From NCBI GenBank assembly GCA_963668535.1, contig OY764867.1, positions 2,356,001 to 2,420,000 on the forward strand: a stretch of 64,000 bases of DNA, read 5' to 3'. Position 1 is the stretch's first letter; every line of letters starts with the position of its first letter. The notes beneath the pieces were generated by a model that worked only from the letters and a program-made list of their open reading frames with translations, ran no database searches and was not told the origin of the DNA. Made by a program: the position numbers and the translations under genes. Shown here piece after piece: positions 1 through 8,533 of the stretch. Origin of the DNA: F22 sp963668535. Its GTDB lineage: Bacteria > Bacteroidota > Bacteroidia > Bacteroidales > Bacteroidaceae.

Positions 1-737
1 CGTTCATGTAAACTTTGTAGCAACATAAATTGCTGCATATAGATCATGAGTTTTTCTTGATTGTCATATTGTCCATAGTTGTTGAGCACATCCTTGGCGT
101 TTTCTAGAGCAGCGACAACGGCTAGGTTTTTATCCGCTTGTTGTTCACGCACATACCGTGCATCTGGATGAATCAATAATCGACTTTTAACCTCCAGATA
201 ATCAGCCAATGCTTCATACCCTCTAGCTAAATGTTTGGCCAGTGGTTTGCGTGGTGCCCGCACCAATAATATCCAAGACAAGACACTATAGACGATAGCC
301 CCTATATTGAGTAGGAGAGGTTTCACATACCAAGCTTCCTTAGATGAGAATACAATCGTAGCATAGATACTGATCAGAATAGCTCCATAACTAATAGCTC
401 GTAGATGTTGTGAGATACCCCCTATCAAGACAAATGCCATTGCACTTACCCCTAATCCTATAGTAAAGAGCACTGGGTATGGTTTGAGTAAAGAGGCGCA
501 ACACGTCGTTATGGTAAATCCCACCAACATGACAATCATACTTCGTGTCCTACTGATAGGATGTTCGTCACGTTGAGAGATGGCGGCAGCCACAACACCA
601 AGTGCAGCAGCTAATCCCCAGTTGATTTGTTGAATCAAGAAAAATGGAAGAACAACAATAAACACACTTATAGTGATCCATAAGGGAGATTCTACTGTCG
701 TATATATTTTATGAAGGCGTTCTTTGTTTATTGTCAT
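1..737 (-). CDS. FUSC-family (YccS-like) inner-membrane protein, 3'-truncated by window edge
   Basis: An open frame reads leftwards from the ATG at 735-737 through base 1, so only about 245 N-terminal residues are visible and the C-terminus is outside the window. The visible part has about six hydrophobic segments in two clusters, then a soluble helical stretch beginning near residue 165 with a basic RAPRKPLAKHLARGYEAL turn. This layout matches the fusaric-acid-resistance/YccS-YhfK family of membrane proteins, which are inner-membrane and of mostly unclear substrate. The family call rests on overall pattern, not on a catalytic motif. It is transcribed away from the tRNA operon. Confidence 0.6.
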   Translation of the reverse strand, partial: MTINKERLHKIYTTVESPLWITISVFIVVLPFFLIQQINWGLAAALGVVAAAISQRDEHPISRTRSMIVMLVGFTITTCCASLLKPYPVLFTIGLGVSAMAFVLIGGISQHLRAISYGAILISIYATIVFSSKEAWYVKPLLLNIGAIVYSVLSWILLVRAPRKPLAKHLARGYEALADYLEVKSRLLIHPDARYVREQQADKNLAVVAALENAKDVLNNYGQYDNQEKLMIYMQQFMLLQSLHE

Positions 738-863
738 AGTCTATTGTAGCTAAAAAGATACTAGACAAATATAATTAGAATCTGATGAAATGTCTCTGAT
801 GAATGAGAGAATTATTACCCTCAGTACTTATTTTGCACAAAATCAAAAAAAAGTAGGATAATA

Positions 864-895
864 TTTGGAATGTAAAAATAAAGTCTTTATCTTTG
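864..895 (+). promoter_or_regulatory. Bacteroidales-type promoter for the tRNA-Tyr/tRNA-Gly operon
   Basis: TTTG (864-867), a 20-bp spacer, then TATCTTTG (888-895) match the Bacteroides -33/-7 consensus exactly. Transcription would start near 902, about 65 bp before the first tRNA. Confidence 0.8.
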
Positions 896-966
896 CATCG
901 CTTTTGAGAAATAAAGCTCCTGAAATAAGGGTAAATACTCCTGTTTATGGGCTTTTCAATAAAGTC

Positions 967-1049
967 GGGCGAATACCAGAGTGGCCAAATGGGGCAGACT
1001 GTAAATCTGCTGTCTTTCGACTTCGGAGGTTCGAATCCTTCTTCGCCCA
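967..1049 (+). tRNA. tRNA-Tyr(GTA)
   Basis: Acceptor arm GGGCGAA (967-973) pairs with TTCGCCC (1042-1048) and A1049 is the discriminator. The anticodon loop CTGTAAAT carries GTA. The T arm contains GGTTCGAATCC, and a long variable arm makes it a class II tRNA as expected for bacterial tRNA-Tyr. No CCA is encoded. Confidence 0.95.
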
Positions 1050-1060
1050 CATCTATTTTT

Positions 1061-1133
1061 GCGGAAGTAGCTCAGTTGATAGAGCATCAGCCTTCCAAGC
1101 TGAGGGTCGCGGGTTTGAGCCCCGTCTTCCGCT
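1061..1133 (+). tRNA. tRNA-Gly(TCC)
   Basis: Acceptor GCGGAAG (1061-1067) pairs with CTTCCGC (1126-1132), the discriminator is T1133, and the anticodon loop CCTTCCAAG carries TCC. The T arm has GGGTTTGAGCCCC. It lies 11 bp behind tRNA-Tyr, so the two are one transcript. Confidence 0.95.
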
Positions 1134-1155
1134 CACCATAATTCAGATTTAGATA

Positions 1156-1196
1156 GCAGCGTAAAATGATTCGTCATTTTGCGCTGCATTTTTTTT
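1156..1196 (+). terminator. Rho-independent terminator of the tRNA operon
   Basis: A 14-bp stem (1156-1169 with 1174-1187, one G-U pair) closes a TTCG tetraloop and is followed by a run of eight T. It ends the tRNA transcript. Confidence 0.9.
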
Positions 1197-1222
1197 CTGC
1201 CTTTTTATACAGTTGTGCACAC

Positions 1223-1327
1223 GCCTTAAATATTGATATTCAAGCCTTAGATATTCTGATTTACGCCTTACATGTGCGCATGTACGCCTTGGACGTTTGT
1301 GTAGCCTCCTTATGTCATTGTAAGCAC
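1223..1327. repeat. Degenerate 21-bp tandem array
   Basis: The motif GCCTT recurs at exactly 21-bp spacing (1223, 1244, 1265, 1286), with a diverged copy TCCTT at 1307. Only the first 6 bp or so of each unit are conserved. The array lies between the tRNA terminator and the IS-split terminator. No gene is supported here. Confidence 0.5.
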
Positions 1328-1367
1328 TCAAGATAAGATATAAAATGGGTGCGTCAAAAATGATATG

Positions 1368-1404
1368 AACCCCGAAAGTTAGACAAAAAACTTTCGGGGT
1401 TTAT
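1368..1404 (+). terminator. Hairpin just inside the IS left end, upstream of orfA
   Basis: AACCCCGAAAGTT (1368-1380) and AACTTTCGGGGTT (1389-1401) form a perfect 13-bp stem with T-rich sequence after it, ending next to the orfA ATG at 1406. It should block outside transcription or translation from reaching the transposase, a device known from several IS families. The same hairpin exists in copy 2 (about 9075-9111). Confidence 0.7.
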
Positions 1405-1405
1405 T

Positions 1406-1945
1406 ATGATTAAAAAGAAAGCAAGAAAGAAACATACCCCATCAGATTGCCTTCGGTATATGCACATGTTAGAAGATGGAATATCCTTTTCTTCTATCCA
1501 TAGGAACTACGGAATAGGTGAACAGCGACTAAAAGTCTTATGGTCACGCTATCAAAAAGAAGGAATATTAGGCTTGCAAAAACTGCCTAATATTAGGGCT
1601 GACTATGCATTAAAGCGCAAAATTGTTCTTGATATAGAAGAAAACCATATAACTTTGCATGCAGCTTCGTTAAAGTATGGTGCAAGTTCTCAACAGATAA
1701 GTGTATGGTTAAAGACGATGCGCACAGAGGGCATAGATGCACTAAGTAAATGTAAAAAGCGTGGCAGACCTACAGGTATGGGAAGACCAAAAAAGAATAT
1801 AAAGCCACTGACTGAGCTGGAAAGACTCAAGAAAGAAAACGAGGATTTGCGCTTAGAGGTGGCACTGCTAAAAAAAGTGAGAGCCTTAGTAGAAGAAAGG
1901 AAAGCCCGACTACGCGAGATTGGGCACGGACCATCGAAGAACTAA
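1406..1945 (+). CDS. IS3-family transposase OrfA, copy 1
   Basis: A 179-residue protein with helix-turn-helix DNA-binding segments in the first 120 residues and a C-terminal leucine-zipper-like coiled coil (ELERLKKENEDLRLEVALL), the usual OrfA plan: recognition of the IS ends and multimerisation. The ATG lies 45 bp inside the IS end, straight after a hairpin. An A7 run at 1870-1876 late in the gene can shift ribosomes into the orfB frame. The equivalent gene in copy 2 has a nonsense codon, so this is the only intact orfA in the window. Confidence 0.9.
   Translation: MIKKKARKKHTPSDCLRYMHMLEDGISFSSIHRNYGIGEQRLKVLWSRYQKEGILGLQKLPNIRADYALKRKIVLDIEENHITLHAASLKYGASSQQISVWLKTMRTEGIDALSKCKKRGRPTGMGRPKKNIKPLTELERLKKENEDLRLEVALLKKVRALVEERKARLREIGHGPSKN
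1870..1876 (+). promoter_or_regulatory. Probable programmed -1 ribosomal frameshift site (A AAA AAA G)
   Basis: In the orfA frame the codons read CTA AAA AAA GTG. Slipping back one base enters the orfB frame, which is open without a stop from before this site to the orfB stop at 2781. IS3-family elements make their OrfAB transposase this way. Confidence 0.8.
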
Positions 1946-1989
1946 GGCAGGAAGGATTCTTTCTTGAGAGTATTCTCGGGAAGGTAAAG

Positions 1990-2781
1990 ATGGCTCGCTC
2001 CGTATTCTATTACCATCTATCACGTCTGAAGGACAGTGATGGCTATGATGATACAAGAAAGCGTATTAAAACAATATATGATGACAGCAAAGGTCGTTAT
2101 GGGTATAGAAGAATCTGTTTATCCATGCGCAATGAAGGCTGCAACATCAATCATAAGACAGTGCAGAAACTGATGTCTCAAATGGGACTAAAAGCAAAGC
2201 GAAAGAAACGTCACTATCATTCTTACAAGGGTCAGACAGGAAAGATTGCACCAAATATCATTGATAGAAATTTCTTAGCAGAAAGACCAAACCAGAAATG
2301 GACTACAGATGTGTCGCAAGTCTGCATCAAGGATGAGAAGCTGTATATATCTCCAATACTCGACATGTACAATGGAGAGATAATAACATATACAATTACC
2401 CGCAGCCCCAACCTAAAAATGGTTACGGATATGCTTAAAAAGGCATTTAAACAGCATAAGAATCTTAATGGTCTATTGATTCACTCAGATCAAGGATGGC
2501 ATTACCAACATACGCAATATCAAAAGATGCTGAATGATAATGGTGTTGTACAAAGTATGTCCCGCAAAGGAAACTGCTTAGACAACTCTATGATGGAGAA
2601 CTTCTTTGGACTGATGAAGAATGAATTGTTGTATGTAAACCATTTCGATAGTATGGACAGCTTTGAGGCTGAACTTAAGGAATACATAATTTGGTATAAT
2701 ACGAAAAGAATAAAACTTAGATTAAAAGGAATGAGCCCGGTACAATACCGAGCTCAATACTATAGAGGTCTTAATTATTAA
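1990..2781 (+). CDS. IS3-family transposase OrfB (DDE integrase domain), copy 1
   Basis: A 263-residue reading from ATG 1990, though the functional product is probably the OrfAB fusion made by frameshifting at 1870. An N-terminal HTH_21-like region (YGYRRICLSMRNEG) precedes an rve integrase core. Acidic residues fit the DDE triad: D in WTTDVSQV, D in LLIHSDQGWHYQ, and E in NSMMENFFGLMKNEL 34-35 residues later, with the K seven residues on. It catalyses copy-out/paste-in transposition. It differs from the copy 2 protein at about three residues. Confidence 0.92.
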   Translation: MARSVFYYHLSRLKDSDGYDDTRKRIKTIYDDSKGRYGYRRICLSMRNEGCNINHKTVQKLMSQMGLKAKRKKRHYHSYKGQTGKIAPNIIDRNFLAERPNQKWTTDVSQVCIKDEKLYISPILDMYNGEIITYTITRSPNLKMVTDMLKKAFKQHKNLNGLLIHSDQGWHYQHTQYQKMLNDNGVVQSMSRKGNCLDNSMMENFFGLMKNELLYVNHFDSMDSFEAELKEYIIWYNTKRIKLRLKGMSPVQYRAQYYRGLNY

Positions 2782-2876
2782 CGTTTAATTTAACGTCCAA
2801 CTTTTCGGGGTCACTTCAAAAATGACACACCCATTTCTTTTGGTTCTAATCTGCGGATGACTTTAAGTTGCCTTCT

Positions 2877-3914
2877 TTAGATATCGTATTTCTTTTCTTT
2901 ACGTTGATGTCTTTTATAGTACTTCTTTACAACGGTCAAGAAGAGTACAATAGAAGCAACCAAGCAGCCCATAGCGATAGCTTGTACAGGTACAATCAAG
3001 TCTATGCTTGTGAAATAAACCGCAGTAATAGCACCAGCAATGAGCCCGAAGATCCATGTTAAGAATAACGTACTATTTGCAGTGCATCGTTGACAGTGCG
3101 TGGCTAGTCCCATATACATCTGTATCAGTTTAGGCACACCCGCTATAACAATACACAATATGACAACAATCTTTGCTGCAAGGATAAAGTCGATTTGTTC
3201 TTTTTCGAGATGCCTATTCATAATCCATAATCCGGCACTAAATGCAAAAAGCATCAGATTGGCAGTCAATACGAACGCACTGGGCAACCAAAATCGATCT
3301 AGTGTACAACGTTTCATCTCAATAGGTGCTCGGAATGGTACTTTTACAGCTAGAATAAACAACAGTGGAATGATGCTTAGGACAGTCGCTACATTAAAAA
3401 ATGTTTGACTAGAACCTATTTCATTTAGCATATCATGTACCAAGTCGCCAATTAAAAAGCCGACAGCCTGAGCAATCATTGCTGTTTTAATGAGCAGTGC
3501 ATTGGCGGTCTTACGATGATCACTACATGTGATATCAATATGGACAGTGATGTCTAAATTGAGTGCACTGCTAAAGGCCATGCCATGAATGATCACTAAG
3601 CATATGTATTGCCAAATTTCTGTTGTATAATAATATCCTATAGGGAGAAGGGCCATAATGAAAATAGCCCACATTCCTACGTGTTTACGACGAAACCTTT
3701 GAAACAAGAAAGCATTGAATGGGCCAATCAGAATCATACCCAGAGGAATACCTAATAACATGAGATGTGCATTGATACCATTTAATGGTGTATGCATTGC
3801 TATCCACTCGGGTAGACTAGGGATGACAAAAAAGAGAGCAGCAAACAAAAAGAAATTGCTAGCTAAAACCTTCATGAACGATCCAGTCCATACAGATGTT
3901 TGTTCCTGTTTCAT
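2877..3914 (-). CDS. MFS-like transporter, distal gene of the panB operon
   Basis: A 345-residue protein with about ten hydrophobic segments and short loops, including an RFRRKHVG-type basic loop after the second or third helix, typical of the major facilitator superfamily. It is shorter than the usual 400-residue, 12-helix MFS protein, so the family call is tentative. A lysine-rich tail ends it. It starts 9 bp after the panB stop codon and is co-transcribed with it, which hints at, but does not show, a pantothenate-related substrate. Its terminator is split by IS copy 1. Confidence 0.6.
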   Translation of the reverse strand: MKQEQTSVWTGSFMKVLASNFFLFAALFFVIPSLPEWIAMHTPLNGINAHLMLLGIPLGMILIGPFNAFLFQRFRRKHVGMWAIFIMALLPIGYYYTTEIWQYICLVIIHGMAFSSALNLDITVHIDITCSDHRKTANALLIKTAMIAQAVGFLIGDLVHDMLNEIGSSQTFFNVATVLSIIPLLFILAVKVPFRAPIEMKRCTLDRFWLPSAFVLTANLMLFAFSAGLWIMNRHLEKEQIDFILAAKIVVILCIVIAGVPKLIQMYMGLATHCQRCTANSTLFLTWIFGLIAGAITAVYFTSIDLIVPVQAIAMGCLVASIVLFLTVVKKYYKRHQRKEKKYDI

Positions 3915-3923
3915 GCCACCTCC

Positions 3924-4745
3924 TTAGTATTGTTCCTTCGCATTCGGGAAGTCCCCAGATTTCACATCTTCACTATATTGGTGAATAGCCTCGGTCATTG
4001 TTGAGTACAAATCGGCATATCGACGCAAGAAACGTGGCGAAAAACCGTGATTCATACCGAGCATATCTTGAAGTACTAGCACTTGTCCATCTGCAGCACT
4101 ACCAGCACCAATACCGATAACTGGAATGGATAATTCTTTCGTGACTTGTGCGGCAAGAGTCGAAGGGATTTTTTCTAATACTACAGCAAAACATCCTGCT
4201 TCTTCCAATAATTTTGCATCACGAATAAGCTTTTCTGCTTCCTCTTCCTCTTTAGCACGTACGGCATATGTCCCGTATTTGTTGATCGATTGAGGCATTA
4301 GTCCAAGGTGCCCCATAATAGGAATACCTGCACTAAGAATACGGCGAACAGTTTCGATAATTTCTTCTCCCCCTTCTAGTTTGATTGCATCAGCACCTGT
4401 TTCTTTCATGATGCGGATGGCGCTAGAAAGACCTTCTTTGGAGTTCCCTTGGTAGCTACCGAAAGGCATGTCCACCACAACAAGGGCACGTTGTACCGCA
4501 CGCATTACTGATGTACCATGGTAGATCATCTGATCTAAAGTGATAGGAAGCGTTGTAATATTTCCAGCCATCACATTCGATGCTGAATCGCCAACAAGAA
4601 TGACATCAATACCAGATTGGTCAACGATTTGAGCCATTGTATAATCATAAGCAGTAAGCATGGAAATTTTTTCTCCACGTTGCTTCATCTCTGTCAATCG
4701 GTGAGTAGTCACTTTACGAGCATTTTCACCCAAATAACTTGCCAT
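3924..4745 (-). CDS. panB: 3-methyl-2-oxobutanoate hydroxymethyltransferase
   Basis: A 273-residue protein of full family length. It transfers a hydroxymethyl group from 5,10-methylene-THF to 2-oxoisovalerate to give ketopantoate, the first step of pantothenate and CoA synthesis in the cytoplasm. Hallmarks include MLTAYDYTMAQIVDQSGID near residue 30, VGDSASNV with the metal-binding Asp, VVVDMPFGSYQ, IKLEGGEE, and MGHLGLMPQS near residue 140. The general base region is VLEKIP. Its promoter (4833-4861) faces away from that of valS, and an MFS-like gene follows directly. Confidence 0.96.
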   Translation of the reverse strand: MASYLGENARKVTTHRLTEMKQRGEKISMLTAYDYTMAQIVDQSGIDVILVGDSASNVMAGNITTLPITLDQMIYHGTSVMRAVQRALVVVDMPFGSYQGNSKEGLSSAIRIMKETGADAIKLEGGEEIIETVRRILSAGIPIMGHLGLMPQSINKYGTYAVRAKEEEEAEKLIRDAKLLEEAGCFAVVLEKIPSTLAAQVTKELSIPVIGIGAGSAADGQVLVLQDMLGMNHGFSPRFLRRYADLYSTMTEAIHQYSEDVKSGDFPNAKEQY

Positions 4746-4832
4746 AACGTTTTGTCTTTTGTTCTACTAAATACTTAATTTATTTCTCTGTCAATTTACC
4801 TTATTGTAGGTCATTGACAAGTTAACAGCCTG

Positions 4833-4861
4833 CAAATGTACTATGATATACCGATATTCAA
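4833..4861 (-). promoter_or_regulatory. Promoter of panB-MFS
   Basis: On the minus strand TTG (4861-4859), an 18-bp spacer and TACATTTG (4840-4833) match the -33/-7 pattern. Transcription would begin about 80 bp upstream of the panB ATG, divergent from the valS promoter. Confidence 0.65.
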
Positions 4862-4901
4862 AAATCTTTTCGTAAAAAAATCGCTAAAGCCCTCCTTCTA
4901 C

Positions 4902-4932
4902 TTGTATATATCAAGGAATAGCTGTAAATTTG
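4902..4932 (+). promoter_or_regulatory. Promoter of valS
   Basis: TTG (4902-4904), a 20-bp spacer, then TAAATTTG (4925-4932). The predicted start near 4940 leaves a leader of about 30 nt, too short for a T-box. Confidence 0.7.
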
Positions 4933-4972
4933 TCGCTCATAAACGAAAAGTACAAAATCAATATAGATTTTC

Positions 4973-7618
4973 ATGGAAATAGCAAGCAAGTACGACCCCA
5001 AAGAGGTCGAATCCAAATGGTATGCATATTGGCTTGAACACAAATTGTTCAGAAGTACGCCAGATGAGCGTGAACCCTATACAGTAGTGATCCCTCCTCC
5101 AAATGTGACCGGCGTGTTGCATATGGGACATATGCTCAACAATACCATTCAAGATATTTTGGTACGCCACGCTCGCCAGCAAGGTAAGAATGCATGTTGG
5201 GTACCAGGTACCGATCACGCCTCAATTGCTACAGAAGCAAAGGTGGTCAACCGTCTTGCCCAACAAGGAATTAAAAAGGACGATCTTACACGCGATGAGT
5301 TTTTAAAGCATGCTTGGGATTGGACTGAAGAACATGGAGGTATTATCCTCAAACAATTGCGCAAGTTAGGTGCATCCTGCGATTGGGACCGTACAGCATT
5401 CACAATGGATGAAGTGCGTAGTGAAAGCGTGCTTAAAGTTTTCGTAGACCTATATAAGAAAGGTTTGATTTATCGCGGTGTGCGCATGGTCAATTGGGAT
5501 CCAGCTGCATTGACAGCCCTTTCTGATGAAGAGGTTATTCACAAAGAAGAGAATGGTACATTATACTATCTTCGTTATCGTGTAGAAGGCGAGGAAGATA
5601 CCTATGCCGTTGTAGCCACTACACGTCCCGAAACCATCATGGGGGATACAGCGATGTGTATTAACCCAGAAGATCCAAAGAATGTTCACTTGAAAGGTAA
5701 GAAAGTGATTGTGCCTTTGGTCAACCGTACTATCCCAGTTATTGAAGATACTTACGTAGATATCGAATTCGGTACTGGATGCTTGAAAGTGACTCCTGCT
5801 CACGATGTCAATGACTACATGCTAGGTGAAAAATACAATCTACCAAGTATTGATATCTTTAATGACAATGGTACTATTGCCGATGGAGTGGGTTTGTATG
5901 AAGGCATGGATCGTTTTGAGGTGCGTAAGCAAATCGTACAAGACCTAGAAGCAGCCAATCTATTGGAAAAGGTCGAAGACTATACCAATAAGGTAGGGTA
6001 TAGCGAACGTACCAACGTCGTGATCGAACCTAAGTTGTCTATGCAGTGGTTCCTTAAGATGGAACACCTAGCAGATATTGCCCTTAAACCAGTTATGGAA
6101 GATGACATTTGTTTCTTCCCTACTAAATATAAGAACACCTATCGCCATTGGTTGGAAAATATCAAGGACTGGTGTATCTCTCGTCAGCTATGGTGGGGAC
6201 ATCGTATCCCAGCATACTTCTTGCCAGAAGGTGGGTATGTTGTAGCAGAGACAGCCGAAGAGGCTTTGGCGCAAGCTCGTGAAAAGAGTGGACAAGCCGA
6301 TCTTCAAATGGAAGACCTACGTCAAGATGAAGATTGTCTAGACACTTGGTTCTCATCTTGGTTGTGGCCGATATCTTTGTTTGACGGTATCAATCACCCA
6401 GATAATGAAGAACTTGCTTATTACTATCCAACAGCCGATCTTGTGACTGGTCCAGATATCATCTTCTTCTGGGTGGCTCGTATGATTATGGCAGGATATG
6501 AGTACAAGCAAGATATGCCATTTAAGAATGTGTACTTCACAGGTATCGTGCGCGATGGACAAGGTCGAAAGATGTCTAAGAGCTTGGGGAATTCTCCAGA
6601 TCCACTTGATTTGATTGCTCAATATGGCGCTGATGGCGTACGTATGGGTATGATGCTTGCAGCTCCTGCTGGTAACGACATCTTGTTTGATGAGGCTCTT
6701 TGCGAACAAGGGCGCAACTTCAATAATAAGATTTGGAATGCATTCCGTCTAGTCAAAGGATGGGACGTTTCCGAAGCCATTGAGATGCCAACTGCTAGTG
6801 CATTATCTCTAGAATGGTTTGATGCTTTGATGGCTCAAACACAAGCAGAGTTAGAAGACCTATACAGCAAGTATCGATTGAGCGAAGCCTTGATGCTCGT
6901 GTACAAACTATTTAGAGATGAGTTCTCTGCGTGGTTGCTCGAAATCGTCAAGCCAGCTTATGGCCAACCTATTGATGCGGCTACATATAATAAAGTACTC
7001 GGATACTTCGACCAACTGTTGAGCATGTTGCATCCATTTATGCCATTTATCACAGAAGAATTATGGCATGCCCTTCAGCCTCGTGAAGACGGACAAAGTA
7101 TCATGTTCCAACAATTGCCAACAAGCACAATCGCTCCAGAGCGTCAAGTAGAGCTTGTGAAGCATTTTGATGTGATGAAAGATATTGTATCAGGTGTACG
7201 TACTATCCGTACTAAGCGCAATATCCCTCAAAAAGAAGCATTGAGTTTACAACATCAAAAAACAGTGCTTGCCGAAGATATTGATACCTATCAATCGGTT
7301 ATTACCAAAGTGTGTCACCTATCTGATATCACGTTGGTTGATGCCTTTGAAGATGGTGCAGCAACCTTTATGGTAGGGACAACAGAATTTGCTGTTCCAT
7401 TGGGAGGATTGATTGATGTAGAAGCTGAAATAGCTCGTATGGAAAAAGAATTACAAGCTAAACGCGGATTCTTGAATGGCATCATGAAGAAATTGAGCAA
7501 CGAACGTTTCGTAGCCAATGCTCCTGAACAAGTCATTGCTTTGGAAAAGAAGAAGCAAGCCGATTCAGAAGCTATCATTGCTTCCTTGGAAGAAGCCATT
7601 GCTAAGTTGAAAGGCTAA
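4973..7618 (+). CDS. valS: Valyl-tRNA synthetase
   Basis: An 881-residue class I aminoacyl-tRNA synthetase that charges tRNA-Val with valine and edits threonine. The HIGH-type motif HMGH lies in PPNVTGVLHMGHML near residue 50, the WWGHRIPAY segment near 410, and KMSKS in GRKMSKSLGNSPDP near 530. An editing (CP1) domain with TTRPETIMGDTA is near residue 218. The helical anticodon-binding domain follows, then a C-terminal coiled coil (RMEKELQAKRGFLNGIMKKL). Length is normal. It is a single-gene unit whose terminator is interrupted by IS copy 2. Confidence 0.98.
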   Translation: MEIASKYDPKEVESKWYAYWLEHKLFRSTPDEREPYTVVIPPPNVTGVLHMGHMLNNTIQDILVRHARQQGKNACWVPGTDHASIATEAKVVNRLAQQGIKKDDLTRDEFLKHAWDWTEEHGGIILKQLRKLGASCDWDRTAFTMDEVRSESVLKVFVDLYKKGLIYRGVRMVNWDPAALTALSDEEVIHKEENGTLYYLRYRVEGEEDTYAVVATTRPETIMGDTAMCINPEDPKNVHLKGKKVIVPLVNRTIPVIEDTYVDIEFGTGCLKVTPAHDVNDYMLGEKYNLPSIDIFNDNGTIADGVGLYEGMDRFEVRKQIVQDLEAANLLEKVEDYTNKVGYSERTNVVIEPKLSMQWFLKMEHLADIALKPVMEDDICFFPTKYKNTYRHWLENIKDWCISRQLWWGHRIPAYFLPEGGYVVAETAEEALAQAREKSGQADLQMEDLRQDEDCLDTWFSSWLWPISLFDGINHPDNEELAYYYPTADLVTGPDIIFFWVARMIMAGYEYKQDMPFKNVYFTGIVRDGQGRKMSKSLGNSPDPLDLIAQYGADGVRMGMMLAAPAGNDILFDEALCEQGRNFNNKIWNAFRLVKGWDVSEAIEMPTASALSLEWFDALMAQTQAELEDLYSKYRLSEALMLVYKLFRDEFSAWLLEIVKPAYGQPIDAATYNKVLGYFDQLLSMLHPFMPFITEELWHALQPREDGQSIMFQQLPTSTIAPERQVELVKHFDVMKDIVSGVRTIRTKRNIPQKEALSLQHQKTVLAEDIDTYQSVITKVCHLSDITLVDAFEDGAATFMVGTTEFAVPLGGLIDVEAEIARMEKELQAKRGFLNGIMKKLSNERFVANAPEQVIALEKKKQADSEAIIASLEEAIAKLKG

Positions 7619-7697
7619 AAAGAACGCCGTACACATTATATAATAAGGTGTGCCCTGAAATGAAGTGACCCCGAAAAGTTGGACGTTAAATTAAACG

Positions 7698-8489
7698 TTA
7701 ATAATTACGCCCTCTATAGTATTGAGCTCGGTATTGTACCGGGCTCATTCCTTTTAATCTAAGTTTTATTCTTTTCGTATTATACCAAATTATATATTCC
7801 TTAAGTTCATCCTCAAAGCTGTCCATACTATCGAAATGGTTTACATACAACAATTCATTCTTCATCAGTCCAAAGAAGTTCTCCATCATAGAGTTGTCTA
7901 AGCAGTTTCCTTTGCGGGACATACTTTGTACAACACCATTATCATTCAGCATCTTTTGATATTGCGTATGTTGGTAATGCCATCCTTGATCTGAGTGAAT
8001 CAATAGACCATTAAGATTCTTATGCTGTTTACATGCCTTTTTAAGCATATCCGTAACCATTTTTAGGTTGGGGCTTCGGGTAATTGTATATGTTATTATC
8101 TCTCCATTGTACATGTCGAGTATTGGAGATATATACAGCTTCTCATCCTTGATGCAGACTTGCGACACATCTGTAGTCCATTTCTGGTTTGGTCTTTCTG
8201 CTAAGAAATTTCTATCAATGATATTTGGTGCAATCTTTCCTGTCTGACCCTTGTAAGAATGATAGTGACGTTTCTTTCGCTTTGCTTTTAGTCCCATTTG
8301 AGACATCAGTTTCTGCACTGTCTTATGATTGATGTTGCAGCCTTCATTGCGCATGGATAAACAGATTCTTCTATACCCATAACGACCTTTGCTGTCATCA
8401 TATATTGTTTTAATACGCTTTCTTGTATCATCATAGCCATCACTGTCCTTCAGACGTGATAGATGGTAATAGAATACGGAGCGAGCCAT
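7698..8489 (-). CDS. IS3-family transposase OrfB, copy 2
   Basis: A 263-residue rve integrase-domain protein that matches copy 1 OrfB except for about three residues (F to C, A to D and L to R). The DDE residues are kept. The slippery T7 complement lies at 8603-8609. Because OrfAB needs a full orfA, functional transposase is unlikely from this copy alone. Confidence 0.9.
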   Translation of the reverse strand: MARSVFYYHLSRLKDSDGYDDTRKRIKTIYDDSKGRYGYRRICLSMRNEGCNINHKTVQKLMSQMGLKAKRKKRHYHSYKGQTGKIAPNIIDRNFLAERPNQKWTTDVSQVCIKDEKLYISPILDMYNGEIITYTITRSPNLKMVTDMLKKACKQHKNLNGLLIHSDQGWHYQHTQYQKMLNDNGVVQSMSRKGNCLDNSMMENFFGLMKNELLYVNHFDSMDSFEDELKEYIIWYNTKRIKLRLKGMSPVQYRAQYYRGRNY

Positions 8490-8533
8490 CTTTACCTTCC
8501 CGAGAATACTCTCAAGAAATAATCCTTCCTGCC

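Larger units (their letters stand above)
1361..2818 (+). mobile_element. IS3-family insertion sequence, copy 1 (1458 bp)
   Basis: Imperfect terminal repeats start TGATATGAACCCCGAAAGTT on the left and TGAAGTGACCCCGAAAAGTT at the right end (reverse complement), flanked by AAA on both sides as a probable 3-bp target duplication. A second copy of exactly the same length lies at 7661-9118, and similarity between the copies stops at these boundaries. It holds orfA and orfB in the -1 relationship of IS3-family elements. Both reading frames are intact, so this copy may be active. It is inserted in a terminator loop. Confidence 0.9.
1343..2836 (-). terminator. Terminator hairpin of the panB-MFS operon, split by IS copy 1
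   Basis: Bases 1343-1356 pair with 2823-2836 in 13 of 14 positions (core TGGGTG/CACCCA, one C-A mismatch). With the IS and one AAA target copy removed, this is a hairpin with an A5 loop lying about 40 bp past the MFS stop codon; on the minus strand the stem is followed by a T-rich stretch. A-rich and T-rich flanks on the two sides would let it act in both directions. The IS sits exactly in the loop. Confidence 0.75.

Noticed and set aside
775..1152. Three overlapping open frames around 775-1152 on both strands
   Set aside because: They run through the tRNA-Tyr/tRNA-Gly genes and their promoter; the RNA genes explain the sequence.
1149..1331. A 60-residue Arg-rich frame on the minus strand
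   Set aside because: It is a by-product of the 21-bp repeats and the tRNA terminator, with no promoter or homologous look.
1346..2833. TGGGTG...CACCCA as outer terminal repeats of IS copy 1
   Set aside because: Copy 2 has different bases there (AGGTGTGCC). The identical 1458-bp length of both copies sets the ends inside; the outer repeats are host terminator arms.
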